Part shown: positions 1 through 8,099 of the stretch, piece after piece
Position numbering within the stretch: the first letter of the stretch is position 1
Layout: every line of letters begins with the position of its first letter
NCBI GenBank assembly: GCA_963739985.1
Contig: CAVUCE010000004.1
Span: 1 to 64,000, forward strand
DNA: 64,000 bases
Source: CAVUCE01 sp963739985
GTDB lineage: Bacteria; Bacteroidota; Ignavibacteria; Ignavibacteriales; Ignavibacteriaceae
Direction of reading: 5' to 3'
Notes under the pieces: model-generated
Database searches by the model: none
The model's input: only the letters and a program-made list of their open reading frames with translations
What the model was told of the DNA's origin: nothing
Program-made: the position numbers and the translations under genes

Positions 1-1962
1 TGGCTTCGTGTAAAAGTTGATCTGCCTGGCAATACAGTTTTGCTGAGGGCATGGCAGGTTAAAGTCGGCAGAGCAATTTTATATTTGCTGGATAGTAACG
101 ATGTAGCTAACTCCCCAATTCACCGGGGTATTACCAGTGAATTATATGGCGGTGGACAGGAAATGCGTCTTCAACAAGAAATAATTCTTGGTATAGGCGG
201 ATGGAAATTACTTTCAGCTCTCGGTATTCAACCCGAGGTTTGTCATCTAAATGAAGGCCATGCTGCTTTTGCAGTTCTAGAACGTGCGCATGATTTTATG
301 GAAAAAACGGGGCAGCCTTTTAATGTTGCACTTACCGCTACGCGAGCTGGCAATCTATTTACAACACATACTGCCGTTGCTGCTGGTTTCGATGTATTTC
401 CTCCTTACCTTATAGAACAATATCTTGGCTCTTATGCAAAAAATAAACTCGGTATTAAAGTTGAGGATTTGTTTGCTTTGGGAAGACAAGAATCTGCCGA
501 CTCATCAGAAAATTTTAATATGGCTTATTTAGCTATACACGGAAGCGGCGCTGTTAATGGTGTCAGCCGGTTACATGGTAAAGTTAGCAGAAGAATTTTC
601 ACATCTTTATTTCCGCAATGGCCTGAAAATGAAGTGCCTGTTCAACACATTACAAACGGTGTTCACATGTCAAGCTGGGACTCTCAGCCAGCCGATGATT
701 TATGGACGGAAGCATGTGGTAAAGACCGCTGGCGCGGAACAATTGAAAAGCATGAAAATAATATTCGCCAAATATCAGATGAAAAGCTTTGGCATATGCG
801 CAACTCTTCAAGCACAACTCTTATCCAGTTTGTTCGTGAACGGTTATCCAGGCAATTAAAAGCAATTGGTACACCTAAAGAGAATCTTGGAAGCGTAAAT
901 CGTTTCTTTGATCCGAATACATTAACAATTGGTTTTGCCCGCAGGTTTGCAACTTATAAAAGACCAAACCTTCTTTTGCACGATCCGCAGCGTCTGCTTA
1001 GAATATTAACAAACCCTAAACGTCCTGTTCAGCTTATTATTGCAGGCAAAGCTCATCCGGCAGACAAAGCAGGCCAAGACTTGATTCAACAATGGATAAG
1101 TTTCATCCGTAATACCGACGCAAAAAATTACGTGATTTTCCTTTGCGATTATGATATGCACTTAACGGAACATTTAGTGCAAGGTGTTGATGTTTGGTTA
1201 AATACTCCTCGTAGGCCATGGGAAGCTTGCGGAACAAGCGGTATGAAAGTGCTTGTAAACGGCGGAATTAATATTTCCGAATTAGACGGCTGGTGGGAAG
1301 AAGCTTACTCACCTGAAGTAGGATGGGCTTTAGGTGATGGTCTTGAACACGGTGACGATCCCAATATAGATGCCGCAGAAGCTGAAGCTCTTTATAATTT
1401 ACTTGAGGAAGAAGTAATACCCGAATTTTATACACGGAACGAAAAAGGAATTCCGGCAGCATGGGTTGCGCGTATGCGTGAAAGCATGGCGCGGTTAACT
1501 CCTAAATTTTCGGCTAACCGCGCAGTTCGTGATTACACCGAACAACATTATATACCGGCTGCTGCTGCCTATAATATTCGCTCTGCAAATAACGGCAAAG
1601 AAGCAAAAGAAATTATTGAGTGGAAAAATAACCTTAATCAAAAATGGTCTGCTCTTCGTTTTATTGCGTTAAAGATTGAAACTACTAAGAAGCAACATAA
1701 TTTTGAAGTACAAGTGTATCTTGATGATCTTGACCGCAATGATGTAAAAGTTGAGCTTTATGCCGACAAAGTAAATGGATTTAATTTGGCTCGTACCGAA
1801 ATGAAATATCAGAGTAAATTAACAGGCGCTATAAATATTCATGTTTTTAGTACTTCGGTTCCAGCTGATCGTCCGGCAGAAGATTACACTCCGAGAATAA
1901 TTCCGTATTTTTCGGGTGTAAATGTTCCGTTGGAAGTTTCTCAAATACTCTGGCAGAAATAG
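1..1962 (+). CDS. glgP: Alpha-glucan phosphorylase, 5' end outside window
   Basis: GT35 glycogen/alpha-glucan phosphorylase, which releases glucose-1-phosphate from alpha-1,4-glucan with pyridoxal phosphate (PLP). The frame is open from base 1, so the first Met at base 40 is not the start; 653 residues are visible. Family members of the type with an N-terminal DUF3417 domain are usually about 850 residues, so about 200 are missing. Visible motifs are HLNEGHAAF, HITNGVHMSSW, FARRFATYKRP and IIAGKAHPAD, then EACGTSGMK, whose lysine (codon 1246-1248) is the expected PLP attachment residue, followed by NGGINISELDGWW. The C-terminus has the usual PYFSGVNVPLE ending. It fits a glucan-degradation role together with the secreted amylase encoded further right. 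The family is certain; the exact substrate (glycogen or maltodextrin) is not readable. Confidence 0.96.
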   Translation, partial: WLRVKVDLPGNTVLLRAWQVKVGRAILYLLDSNDVANSPIHRGITSELYGGGQEMRLQQEIILGIGGWKLLSALGIQPEVCHLNEGHAAFAVLERAHDFMEKTGQPFNVALTATRAGNLFTTHTAVAAGFDVFPPYLIEQYLGSYAKNKLGIKVEDLFALGRQESADSSENFNMAYLAIHGSGAVNGVSRLHGKVSRRIFTSLFPQWPENEVPVQHITNGVHMSSWDSQPADDLWTEACGKDRWRGTIEKHENNIRQISDEKLWHMRNSSSTTLIQFVRERLSRQLKAIGTPKENLGSVNRFFDPNTLTIGFARRFATYKRPNLLLHDPQRLLRILTNPKRPVQLIIAGKAHPADKAGQDLIQQWISFIRNTDAKNYVIFLCDYDMHLTEHLVQGVDVWLNTPRRPWEACGTSGMKVLVNGGINISELDGWWEEAYSPEVGWALGDGLEHGDDPNIDAAEAEALYNLLEEEVIPEFYTRNEKGIPAAWVARMRESMARLTPKFSANRAVRDYTEQHYIPAAAAYNIRSANNGKEAKEIIEWKNNLNQKWSALRFIALKIETTKKQHNFEVQVYLDDLDRNDVKVELYADKVNGFNLARTEMKYQSKLTGAINIHVFSTSVPADRPAEDYTPRIIPYFSGVNVPLEVSQILWQK

Positions 1963-1999
1963 AACAACTATTAAATATTAAAAATGTAAAAGGGATTTT

Positions 2000-2670
2000 A
2001 TGTCACACGATCATAATCATTCAACTGAAGTAAGCGGCGGCAGGCTGTTAACTAAAATGCTCCTTAGTTTATTATTACCTTCATAGAAATTATCGGCGGA
2101 ATATTTTCCCATAGTCTTTTTTTATTGTCGGACGCATTTCATAATTTTAGTGACGGTATTGCAATTATAATAAGTTATATAGCCAACCGATTAAGCAGAA
2201 AACCAAACTCGTTAAAACATACATTCGGATTAAAGCGTGCAAAAATTATTGCAGCAGTAATAAATTCAAGTGCCCTGGTTATTATAAGTTTCTTTCTTAT
2301 TAGGGAAGCCTTCGATAGGTTATATAACCCATCAATAATAAGCGATTCTTTTATGTTAATTGTAGCTGCCGGAGGTTTAATTGCAAACGTTATCGGCACT
2401 ATTCTTCTAAAGAAGGATTCAGCCAATAATATTAACCTCAAAGCAACGTACCTTCACTTGCTTAGTAATGCTGTTTCTAGCTTTACGGTTATTATAGGCG
2501 CATTCTTTATAACATTATTTAAAATATATTGGATCGATTCTTTTCTAACTATTTTTATTTCTCTTTATGTCCTTGTTGAGGCATACCGCATTTTGAAAGA
2601 AGCAATGGATATAGTAATGATGTCTGTACCGACAGACTTGAATATACAAGACATAGAAACAATAAGATGA
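2000..2670 (+). pseudogene. Frameshifted, 3'-truncated cation diffusion facilitator
   Basis: The frame from ATG 2000 reads a His-rich start (MSHDHNHSTE) and ends at TAG 2084. The family sequence continues in another frame with EIIGGIFSHSLFLLSDAFHNFSDG, so one base was lost or gained between about 2069 and 2085. Cation diffusion facilitators export Zn2+/Cd2+/Co2+ through six transmembrane helices. The TM2 Asp/His/Asp residues (LLSDAFHNFSD) are present, but the TM5 site reads LHLLSNAVSS, with Asn where the metal-binding Asp is normal. The frame stops at 2670 after DLNIQDIETIR, so the cytoplasmic C-terminal domain is missing. Frameshift, changed metal ligand and lost domain together argue for a dead gene rather than a sequencing error. 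It lies at the left edge of the accessory island. Confidence 0.85.
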
Positions 2671-2966
2671 TTAAACAATTCGGTTTAGAAGGATATCGAG
2701 ACAAAATAGTAGAGCTTTTCCGATCTTCCTTCAAGAAGAAAGAATAGAATTTTAAAACTGAGAAAGGAGAGATTGTAATAGATTCAAACCAGTTTTATAC
2801 TATTGAAAGTAAAAGGTTTGATGGCGAAAACAATTATCTGTACAGCAGTCTGATATTTATTGGAGAAATTTCTGAAAAAGAAGTGTCTTGCCTTTTGATT
2901 TTTGACAATCAACAAGACAAGGACTTGTTGGTCAATTCCTTGGTTAAGTTAAAATTTAAAAAATGA
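2667..2966 (+). pseudogene. Small unrecognised gene interrupted by one amber codon
   Basis: ATG 2667 overlaps the end of the broken transporter. The frame encodes MIKQFGLEGYRDKIVELF and continues to SSFKKKE, meets TAG at 2745-2747, then continues open in the same frame for 72 codons (KGEIVIDSNQFYTIESKRF and on to VNSLVKLKFKK) to TGA 2964-2966. A single in-frame stop inside about 100 codons of protein-like sequence suggests a nonsense mutation, or two unrelated pieces joined by chance. I do not recognise a family. The second part has no ATG of its own. Confidence 0.4.
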
Positions 2967-3284
2967 ATATAACTCTAAGTTAATATGCATTGAAAACGCA
3001 TTTTACACTAAACGTTGTGTGCAATGATGAGGCAAACTTTATTGCTCTAAATCATTAAATAAAATTCTAAAATGAAGTATTTGGGTAACAGTGAGTTATT
3101 CAATAAATATAAAATTTGTTTCCTTTGTTCCAGAAAAGTACACGCAAATGTCATTCTAAAAACTTACGATTGGTCACTTGAACAGCGGAATAGTTGATGC
3201 ACTTTATGATTAGATAAACATTATTATTACCCGGACTTATTTTCAGCTATTTTAATTAGCTTAAATTAAACCTTATCTTCATGA
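2967..3284. other. Non-coding gap with one hairpin
   Basis: AT-rich spacer between the broken gene and the convergent lipoprotein gene. It contains AACGTTGTGTGC at 3011-3022 followed by a hairpin (listed separately). Around 3125-3212 a short plus-strand frame (VPEKYTQMSF, stop, KLTIGHLNSGIVDALYD, stop) looks like weak coding debris. I see no intact gene. Confidence 0.5.
3023..3056. repeat. Imperfect hairpin after AACGTTGTGTGC
   Basis: AATGAT (3023-3028) pairs with ATCATT (3051-3056). An inner stem GCAA (3032-3035) pairs with TTGC (3042-3045) around the loop ACTTTA, extended by GA/TC across a bulged G. No T-run follows on either strand, so it does not look like a terminator. Position and shape recall recombination or mobile-element ends, but no partner copy is visible. 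Confidence 0.4.
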
Positions 3285-4193
3285 TTAATCAACTTGGAAT
3301 GTCTTCCATAATTTCTGACCATCAGGCACCTCGACAATCCAAGCATACTTACCCGGTTCTTTCAAGTTAATCGTAAAATATTCAGCCTTTTGTCCAACTT
3401 TTGAATGGTACGTACTTAATCCACCCAAGAAAACTGCAGGAGCAGGGCTGCGCAATCCTCCAACATGGTACCAATCAAGCCATTTATTGACTTCTGCCAG
3501 GTTAGTGTTTTCATTAAGTTTAACAAGATTGATGTTATTGTGAATAGGCATACCGGTAGAATCATCTTTCAAGTACACCGAAAATGAATGTTTTCCCGTA
3601 CTCGGCTGCCAGTCGGTTATTATTTGATTATCACTTACGGTTATTTTTTCATTAGGTTCTGGTTCCGAGCTTTTTGCTGATTCCTCCATAACGGTAAATG
3701 GCCAAGTCATTCCTTTGCTAATGTGTACATAACCATCGGAAGTTTTTACCCAGCATTCCATAACATATTTCCCGGGTTCAAGGTAAATCGTTTTTTCAGC
3801 TTTATTTCCGGGTGAAACAAGTCCTCTGGAGGTGATATATTGAACTTTATCTGCCCAGTCAGGAAGTAATTCATTTGCACGGGATGAAATTCCCGAAACG
3901 TCAATTTTGCCATCTTGTAATTCCTTTAGTATCTCAAACCAGGGATCAACGAATTTTGCCATATATTGCTGGTACTCTATTCCTTCTGGAAGTTTTGATA
4001 TACTTATCTCATGTACATGTTTTGCATTCTCATTGTTTAAAACAAATGTTATCCATCCCGAAGGAATCTTTTTAGGTGCTATAAAAGCAAAATCTGCAGT
4101 TTTTACCTCCACTTTATATGCTTTTTCTGTATTTTTTTGCCCACAAGAAACAAGGAATATTACAGGTAACAACCATTTTATTAGTTTTTTCAT
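3285..4193 (-). CDS. Cupredoxin-like lipoprotein
   Basis: 302-residue exported lipoprotein. The N-terminus MKKLIKWLLPVIFLVSC has a lysine-rich start, hydrophobic core and lipobox (LVSC, Cys17). Residues about 28-75 (VEVKTADFAFIAPKKIPSG, then WITFVLNNENAKHVHEI) match the style of a cupredoxin-like domain in which a beta-sandwich strand is followed by a HxH pair. A second, similarly styled segment starts near residue 180 (ITVSDNQIITDW). The C-terminus (KYAWIVEVPDGQKLW) again resembles a beta-sandwich strand. Metal binding is possible but unproven: I see no complete blue-copper Cys/His/Met set. It is single, flanked by decayed genes, and sits on the strand opposite them. ATG 4191-4193 is preceded by poor ribosome-binding sequence. 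Confidence 0.6.
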   Translation of the reverse strand: MKKLIKWLLPVIFLVSCGQKNTEKAYKVEVKTADFAFIAPKKIPSGWITFVLNNENAKHVHEISISKLPEGIEYQQYMAKFVDPWFEILKELQDGKIDVSGISSRANELLPDWADKVQYITSRGLVSPGNKAEKTIYLEPGKYVMECWVKTSDGYVHISKGMTWPFTVMEESAKSSEPEPNEKITVSDNQIITDWQPSTGKHSFSVYLKDDSTGMPIHNNINLVKLNENTNLAEVNKWLDWYHVGGLRSPAPAVFLGGLSTYHSKVGQKAEYFTINLKEPGKYAWIVEVPDGQKLWKTFQVD

Positions 4194-4372
4194 TGTAGTG
4201 TAAGCTTTAATTTTTAAAATAAGTTCGAGAGAAGGTTAACTTTTAATTAATTTATATAAAAATTATTATAATGCAAACCAAAATTATTTTTTTTACTATC
4301 ATATACATATTCCTCAAAAACGATAAAATAAAAAGAACCGCTACCCACAGAATAAAACTTTAGAAAGTATCT

Positions 4373-4688
4373 TTGTCTTATCAAGAACAAAGAGCAGTGT
4401 ACTACAGCAGCTTAAGTAACATATTAAAAAGCCATGGAATAGTTCAGTCGGTGAGCTCCAAGGGAAACTGTTATGACAATGCAATTACCGAATCATTTTT
4501 TCACACGTTAAAAACAGAATTAACTTATTGGGAAAATAATCAAACTAGAGAAGAGGCTAAAAGAAGTGTTTTTGAATATATCGAATTCAATTACAACAGA
4601 AGAAGACCTCATTCTTCCATTAGGATATTTATCTCCAGTTGAGTTTGAAATGAAAAATAGACAAGTTTTAATTCAGAATGTTGCTTAA
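4373..4688 (+). pseudogene. IS3-family transposase (OrfB) C-terminal remnant
   Basis: Contains the end of an rve/DDE integrase domain. SHGIVQSVSSKGNCYDNA, ITESFFHTLK and FEYIEFNYNRRRPHS are typical of IS3/IS150-group OrfB, including the final catalytic Glu in the NAITESFF segment. The first two catalytic Asp residues are missing, so it cannot be active. The open frame ends at 4642, but the family sequence LGYLSPVEFE continues in another frame (about 4619 to TAA 4688), so an indel lies near 4617-4622. The following bases TGTGTACTTTTTAGGGTAC at 4692-4710 resemble an IS3 terminal repeat; no matching left end or target duplication is recognisable. Confidence 0.88.
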
Positions 4689-4871
4689 CTTTGTGTGTAC
4701 TTTTTAGGGTACAGTTCATACAACCAATATGTAGTATTCATTGTTTAAGTTGCTTGTCATGTTTTTACTGCTCTCACTATAATTAGGGAGCGAATTAATT
4801 ATTCATTCTGTCATTGATATAAATAAATATTGTAAAACACACTTTCAAATAAAAATATTTTAATTATTTTT

Positions 4872-5012
4872 GGACTTACAGACCCGGCAGATTTGGATGC
4901 TTTGCTTAATACCTACAATAATGCGGTCAAAAATAAATCATATAAATATCTACGTGCGAAAAAGATAAAACTCAACAAATACAGTGAATGGGCTAGTACT
5001 CGCGAGGGCTAA
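4872..5012 (+). pseudogene. Start-less coding remnant, family unknown
   Basis: The frame reads GLTDPADLDALLNTYNNAV, then KNKSYKYLRAKKIKLNKYSE and WASTREG, before TAA 5010-5012. The composition (amphipathic, Lys/Tyr/Asn rich) looks like a real protein C-terminus. There is no ATG, GTG or ribosome-binding site upstream, so it is probably the tail of a lost gene. I do not recognise the family. Confidence 0.4.
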
Positions 5013-5123
5013 GGCTGACAACCAAAAGCGTGAAGAATTGTGCCGGGATGTATTGGTATGATGAGGTTTACAAAAGAGAAATACTTGAACTCGAACGGTC
5101 ATTCTAATCACAATAAATAGAAA

Positions 5124-5143
5124 CGGGCAGAGAAGTCTGCCCG
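5124..5143 (+). terminator. GC-rich hairpin, possible terminator
   Basis: CGGGCAGA (5124-5131), loop GAAG, TCTGCCCG (5136-5143): a perfect 8-bp stem. The following bases ATTATATTTC are AT-rich but not a clean T-run, so termination is likely but not certain. It sits downstream of the coding remnant. Confidence 0.5.
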
Positions 5144-5402
5144 ATTATATTTCGGAGGTAAAATAGTAATCTTAAATATTGATAAATTCATTTGTCAATA
5201 AGTCCCGAAAGAGGTTTGGTGGCCTGCCTCATAGATATTACGGCATATGTTGTTGTTAACGAATGAAGATCAGTAACTCATGACTTAGTCATCACTATGT
5301 GAAAGAACTATTTTTTACAAAATATTTTTGTAACTGGAACATATTATGCTATTGACTTTTTGCTTATTAAAGAGGTTATATTGCGTTTATTATTACTATT
5401 GT

Positions 5403-5437
5403 GTTTATCATAATAATGATATAATTTTGATATAAAC
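5403..5437 (+). promoter_or_regulatory. Probable promoter and operator of the toxin-antitoxin pair
   Basis: TATCAT (5406-5411) and ATGATA (5416-5421) form a perfect inverted repeat that overlaps a -10-like TATAAT (5420-5425). A wider pair, GTTTAT (5403-5408) and ATAAAC (5432-5437), encloses it. YefM/Phd antitoxins normally repress their own operon by binding palindromes at the promoter, so this is the expected place for the operator. AAAGGAGC at about 5438-5445 is a good ribosome-binding site for ATG 5450. Confidence 0.45.
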
Positions 5438-5449
5438 AAAGGAGCAAAA

Positions 5450-5722
5450 ATGCCAATAATAAAACCCATATCTGATCTAAGAAACAAATCAAATGAGATT
5501 TCTGAATTAGCACATAATTCTAATGAGCCAATATTCATCACAAAAAATGGCGAAGGTGATTTAGTTGTTATGTCAATGTCTCATTATTCAAAGATGCAAT
5601 TAAAACTTGATTTACTCGGGAAATTATCTGTTGCACAAAACCAAAAAGCCGATGGCGATAAAGGGCGAACATTAAAACAAGTTATGACCAATATTAGGGC
5701 CACAATAAATGCCAGCAGATAA
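5450..5722 (+). CDS. YefM/Phd-family antitoxin
   Basis: 90-residue type II antitoxin. The N-terminal half (ISDLRNKSNEISELAHNS, then PIFITKNGEGDLVVMSM) is the conserved YefM/Phd DNA-binding fold, expected to repress the operon. The Lys/Asn-rich C-terminal tail (about residues 60-90) is the usual toxin-binding part. The start has an AAAGGAG ribosome-binding site. The stop overlaps the toxin start by 14 bases, the standard arrangement for co-translated pairs. The antitoxin frame is intact although the toxin frame is broken. Confidence 0.9.
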   Translation: MPIIKPISDLRNKSNEISELAHNSNEPIFITKNGEGDLVVMSMSHYSKMQLKLDLLGKLSVAQNQKADGDKGRTLKQVMTNIRATINASR

Positions 5723-6018
5723 ATTTCAAATTCGACTTCTCAGAATTGCGGAAGAAGATTTTACGGAAATCATAAAGTTTATTGCAGATGATAATCCGAT
5801 TGCCGCTGAAGCAATCGCAACCAAAATAGAAAAGAACTTAGAACTACTTTCTGATAATCCTCAATCTGGGAAGAATGCCTAGAGATGAGGAAATCAAAAA
5901 TCTTGGATATAGGTACATAATCGTTCAAAATTATATCATCTTTTACACAATTGAAGAAAGAACAATTCTGATTCATAGAATCTTACACGGTGCTAGGAAT
6001 TATAAATCACTACTTTAG
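5709..6018 (+). pseudogene. RelE/ParE-family toxin with a frameshift
   Basis: ATG 5709 starts inside the antitoxin gene. The first part encodes MPADKFQIRLLRIAEEDF followed by TEIIKFIADDNP and ends LSDNPQSGKNA at TAG 5880-5882. Removing one G from the GGG at 5868-5870 restores the family sequence: GRMPRDEEIKNLGYRYIIVQ, then NYIIFYTIEERTILIHRI and LHGARNYKSLL, with TAG at 6016-6018. RelE/ParE toxins cut mRNA on the ribosome or poison gyrase; the restored sequence (LHGARNY ending) looks closest to ParE/RelE plasmid-stabilisation toxins. As written the protein would stop after 57 residues and should be inactive. The error lies in a homopolymer, so an assembly or read error cannot be excluded. Confidence 0.85.
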
Positions 6019-6635
6019 CACTTCAAGCAATATAACGGCGTGGGTCGGATTGGGCTACCCAAAATCAATACAGCTTCGCACGGTTGCCCACTTTTGAGTA
6101 ACTTGTAATTTATCAATTGATAGTATTCCGCCTTCGTTTTTTTCTTACGATGACAATAAGCTGATCTCTACAAACTTTAACTTTTCTCCTAAAAATTTAC
6201 CGTGGGTTAGGACCACTTTACTAGACCTAATGAATTTATGTTAATACAGTAATAAAAAAAATATTCTAGTTATATGCATATATAGTTGAAAACTTCGGAG
6301 TTTTGGAAAATTTCCTAAAACTTTTTTTGAACTTTAGAAGCTAAATCTATGTAACTACGACTTCATAATTATAATATTTCAAAAATTTTCCTTAGAGATT
6401 TCCATAACCTACCCCCTCTATACGGTACCGGATTTCAGTGCTCACAAACCTTCAAACCCGGTAAAGAGCGGATTAGTTTTCTATTCCATAAACCGGATTC
6501 TAAATTTTTTGTTTGTAATTTTTATTTGCCCTATATAGGCTTTTGTACTAAGGCGTAGCCGAAATATTATCCCGGCTCTAATAATTTTGTTTCATGTTTT
6601 GGAAGTCTTGCTTAACATACAATTGTATTAAACTG
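6019..6635. other. Gene-free stretch
   Basis: No coding frame of convincing composition on either strand. A short GC-richer patch at about 6036-6100 (GGCGTGGGTCGG and GTTGCCCAC) can fold weakly. A terminator-like hairpin lies at 6300-6328. The rest appears to be decayed island sequence. Confidence 0.5.
6300..6328 (+). terminator. Probable intrinsic terminator
   Basis: GTTTTGG (6300-6306) pairs with CTAAAAC (6315-6321, one G-T pair) around an 8-base loop and is followed directly by seven T (6322-6328). An overlapping alternative stem AAAACT/AGTTTT closes a TCGG loop just upstream (about 6289-6304). It is about 280 bases beyond the toxin gene, so which transcript it ends is unclear. Confidence 0.4.
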
Positions 6636-7076
6636 CTAAGTGTCCTTGTCCATTACTACCGCAATCCATTTCTTTGCTCTTTTCCCATCCTCTTTCTTCC
6701 AACGATCTTTGAATTTCTCAATCGGCCATTTTGCCCGTAAGCGCTTTAAGCTTGGATCGAGAATATATAAATGAGAGATTTTATTATCCTCAGTTGAATA
6801 ACCGTAAATAACAATCCAATGGGTATCATTAATAGCCGATGTCAATATTGGAAAATTATCATCAATTGCTTTTTTAATATCTTTGAAAGAAGCATGATAT
6901 TTCTCTGATACTTCAAGATCATATTCATTAAATACTCCTTCAATTAAATCAAATTCAGTTCCATCTTTATCTTCAAAGGAGTCCAACTCATTTTCTTCCA
7001 TTTCAAATCCGTAATAATCTAAAATTGCATACATACATTGACCGCTAATGACACAAACATCAGGAAAGCAAAACAA
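6636..7076 (-). CDS. C39-like cysteine peptidase fragment
   Basis: Resembles C39-type papain-like peptidase domains. SGQCMYAILDYYGFEMEENE carries the presumed nucleophile Cys, THWIVIYGYS the His and LYILDPS the Asp. There is no ATG before the Cys: the open frame begins at TTG 7076, and its first residues (MFCFPDVCV) are read from the opposite strand of the recombinase gene. The authentic protein therefore probably starts further upstream and has been cut at about 7040-7050. Known C39 domains cleave double-glycine leader peptides or act as stand-alone peptidases; which applies here is not visible. No signal peptide or ABC-transporter domain remains. I treat it as a likely 5'-truncated gene. 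Confidence 0.55.
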   Translation of the reverse strand: MFCFPDVCVISGQCMYAILDYYGFEMEENELDSFEDKDGTEFDLIEGVFNEYDLEVSEKYHASFKDIKKAIDDNFPILTSAINDTHWIVIYGYSTEDNKISHLYILDPSLKRLRAKWPIEKFKDRWKKEDGKRAKKWIAVVMDKDT

Positions 7077-8015
7077 TATGCTAATAAGCTACAACTAGAA
7101 CTGACAAGAAGAGGTCAAAAGCTGAAGCAAATTGGTATTAACCAGAGTACCCTTGATCAAGCTTTCGAACATTTCTTAAAGAATAATCAGAATAAACATC
7201 CCAAAACTATTAAAGATTATAATAGATTTTACAAAAAGTTCACAGAAAAGTTCGATAAAGATATTCCATGTAGCAGCATAAATAAGATACAAGTTGAAAA
7301 CTGGTTAAATGAAATAAAACAATTACCCTTGGCTCAGAACAGTATTCATGCCTACGGTAAACTGCTGGTTCATTTCATTAACTTCTTATTTGAATACAAT
7401 TACACTCCAATGTTCAAGATAAACCGGGAGGTTAAAACGAAACCTGAGATAAAAGAAAAAATTGTCTTTAGGGATGAGGATATTTATAAAATATTCGATG
7501 GCTTGAAAGAAAAGAATTCTAATTTTAAAACAATGATATACCTTCTTTTCTATACTGGCCTCCGCCCTTCTGATATACTTACTATTACTATACAGAAAAT
7601 TGATTTAGAAAATAGAATAATCAATTATTACTCACCTAAGAGAAAAAAGTTCAGGGAAATTGCCTTTCATGAAGATCTTGTTCCGGTCCTTAGAGAAAGG
7701 ATAAAAGAATTATCAATTGATAATCTGCTTGATTATAATAATGTTGAAAATTTGGCTCGAGCAATTCGAAGATTTATGGATACACTTAAGCTTGATGATA
7801 AAAAATATACTGCTAGAACATTCAGGAAAACATTTATAACCTTATGCAGATCAAGGTATGATATGGATGCATCAATAGTAAAAGAGTTGGTTGGGCATGA
7901 ACATGGCAATACAACAGATCGATATTATAATCAGATCAGTATTGGTAAAATGAAAAGCGAACTAATTAAATTCAAACGTCCACTCCCTAAGAAAAAAAAT
8001 CCTACAAAAAATTAA
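7038..8015 (+). CDS. Tyrosine recombinase (phage-type integrase), start uncertain
   Basis: 325-residue integrase: an arm/core-binding part (about residues 40-120, SAM-like fold, HPKTIKDYNRFYKKF) and a catalytic part (about 145-310). Box I Arg is in YTGLRPSDILTI. Box II reads ARTFRKTFITL, so the second Arg is present but the His of the usual HxLR is Arg. LVGHEHGNTTDRYYNQI supplies the later His and the nucleophile Tyr. The open frame starts at TTG 7038 with no ribosome-binding site and overlaps the C39 fragment on the other strand, so the true N-terminus may be lost. The gene ends 191 bases before the 3' end of tRNA-Thr, the usual placement of an integrase beside its attachment site. Confidence 0.85.
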   Translation: MTANDTNIRKAKQYANKLQLELTRRGQKLKQIGINQSTLDQAFEHFLKNNQNKHPKTIKDYNRFYKKFTEKFDKDIPCSSINKIQVENWLNEIKQLPLAQNSIHAYGKLLVHFINFLFEYNYTPMFKINREVKTKPEIKEKIVFRDEDIYKIFDGLKEKNSNFKTMIYLLFYTGLRPSDILTITIQKIDLENRIINYYSPKRKKFREIAFHEDLVPVLRERIKELSIDNLLDYNNVENLARAIRRFMDTLKLDDKKYTARTFRKTFITLCRSRYDMDASIVKELVGHEHGNTTDRYYNQISIGKMKSELIKFKRPLPKKKNPTKN

Positions 8016-8075
8016 CAAATCACTTTAATCATATTAGCTTTATCCACAGTAGATTAAATACTTTTACTGATAAAA

Positions 8076-8099
8076 ATGGCATAGTAAATGGCATAGTAA
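8076..8099. repeat. Perfect tandem repeat of 12 bp between integrase and tRNA-Thr
   Basis: ATGGCATAGTAA occurs twice head to tail (8076-8087 and 8088-8099). A looser pair GGTCAATTTAG / GGTCAGTTTG follows at about 8123-8142. Repeats between an integrase gene and its tRNA often mark recombinase arm-binding sites; that role is an inference here. Confidence 0.6.

Larger units (their letters stand above)
4689..5449. other. Gene-free stretch with coding debris and a hairpin
   Basis: No intact gene. It holds the probable right end of the IS3 remnant (4692-4710), a start-less 46-codon open frame ending at 5012, a perfect 8-bp hairpin at 5124-5143 and the promoter/operator of the antitoxin gene near 5403-5437. 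The segment 5144-5400 shows nothing I can name. Confidence 0.6.

Noticed and set aside
5090..5115. Second copy of the tRNA-Thr 3' end (ACTTGAACTCGAACGG) as attachment site
   Set aside because: Only eight consecutive bases match the tRNA; too little for an att core.
5779..5976. 65-residue minus-strand open frame
   Set aside because: Lies opposite the RelE/ParE toxin frames and has no family resemblance.
6036..6100. Integron attC site (GGCGTGGG to GTTGCCCAC)
   Set aside because: Only five or six bases pair at the ends, no GTTRRRY core with correct spacing, and no integron integrase in view.
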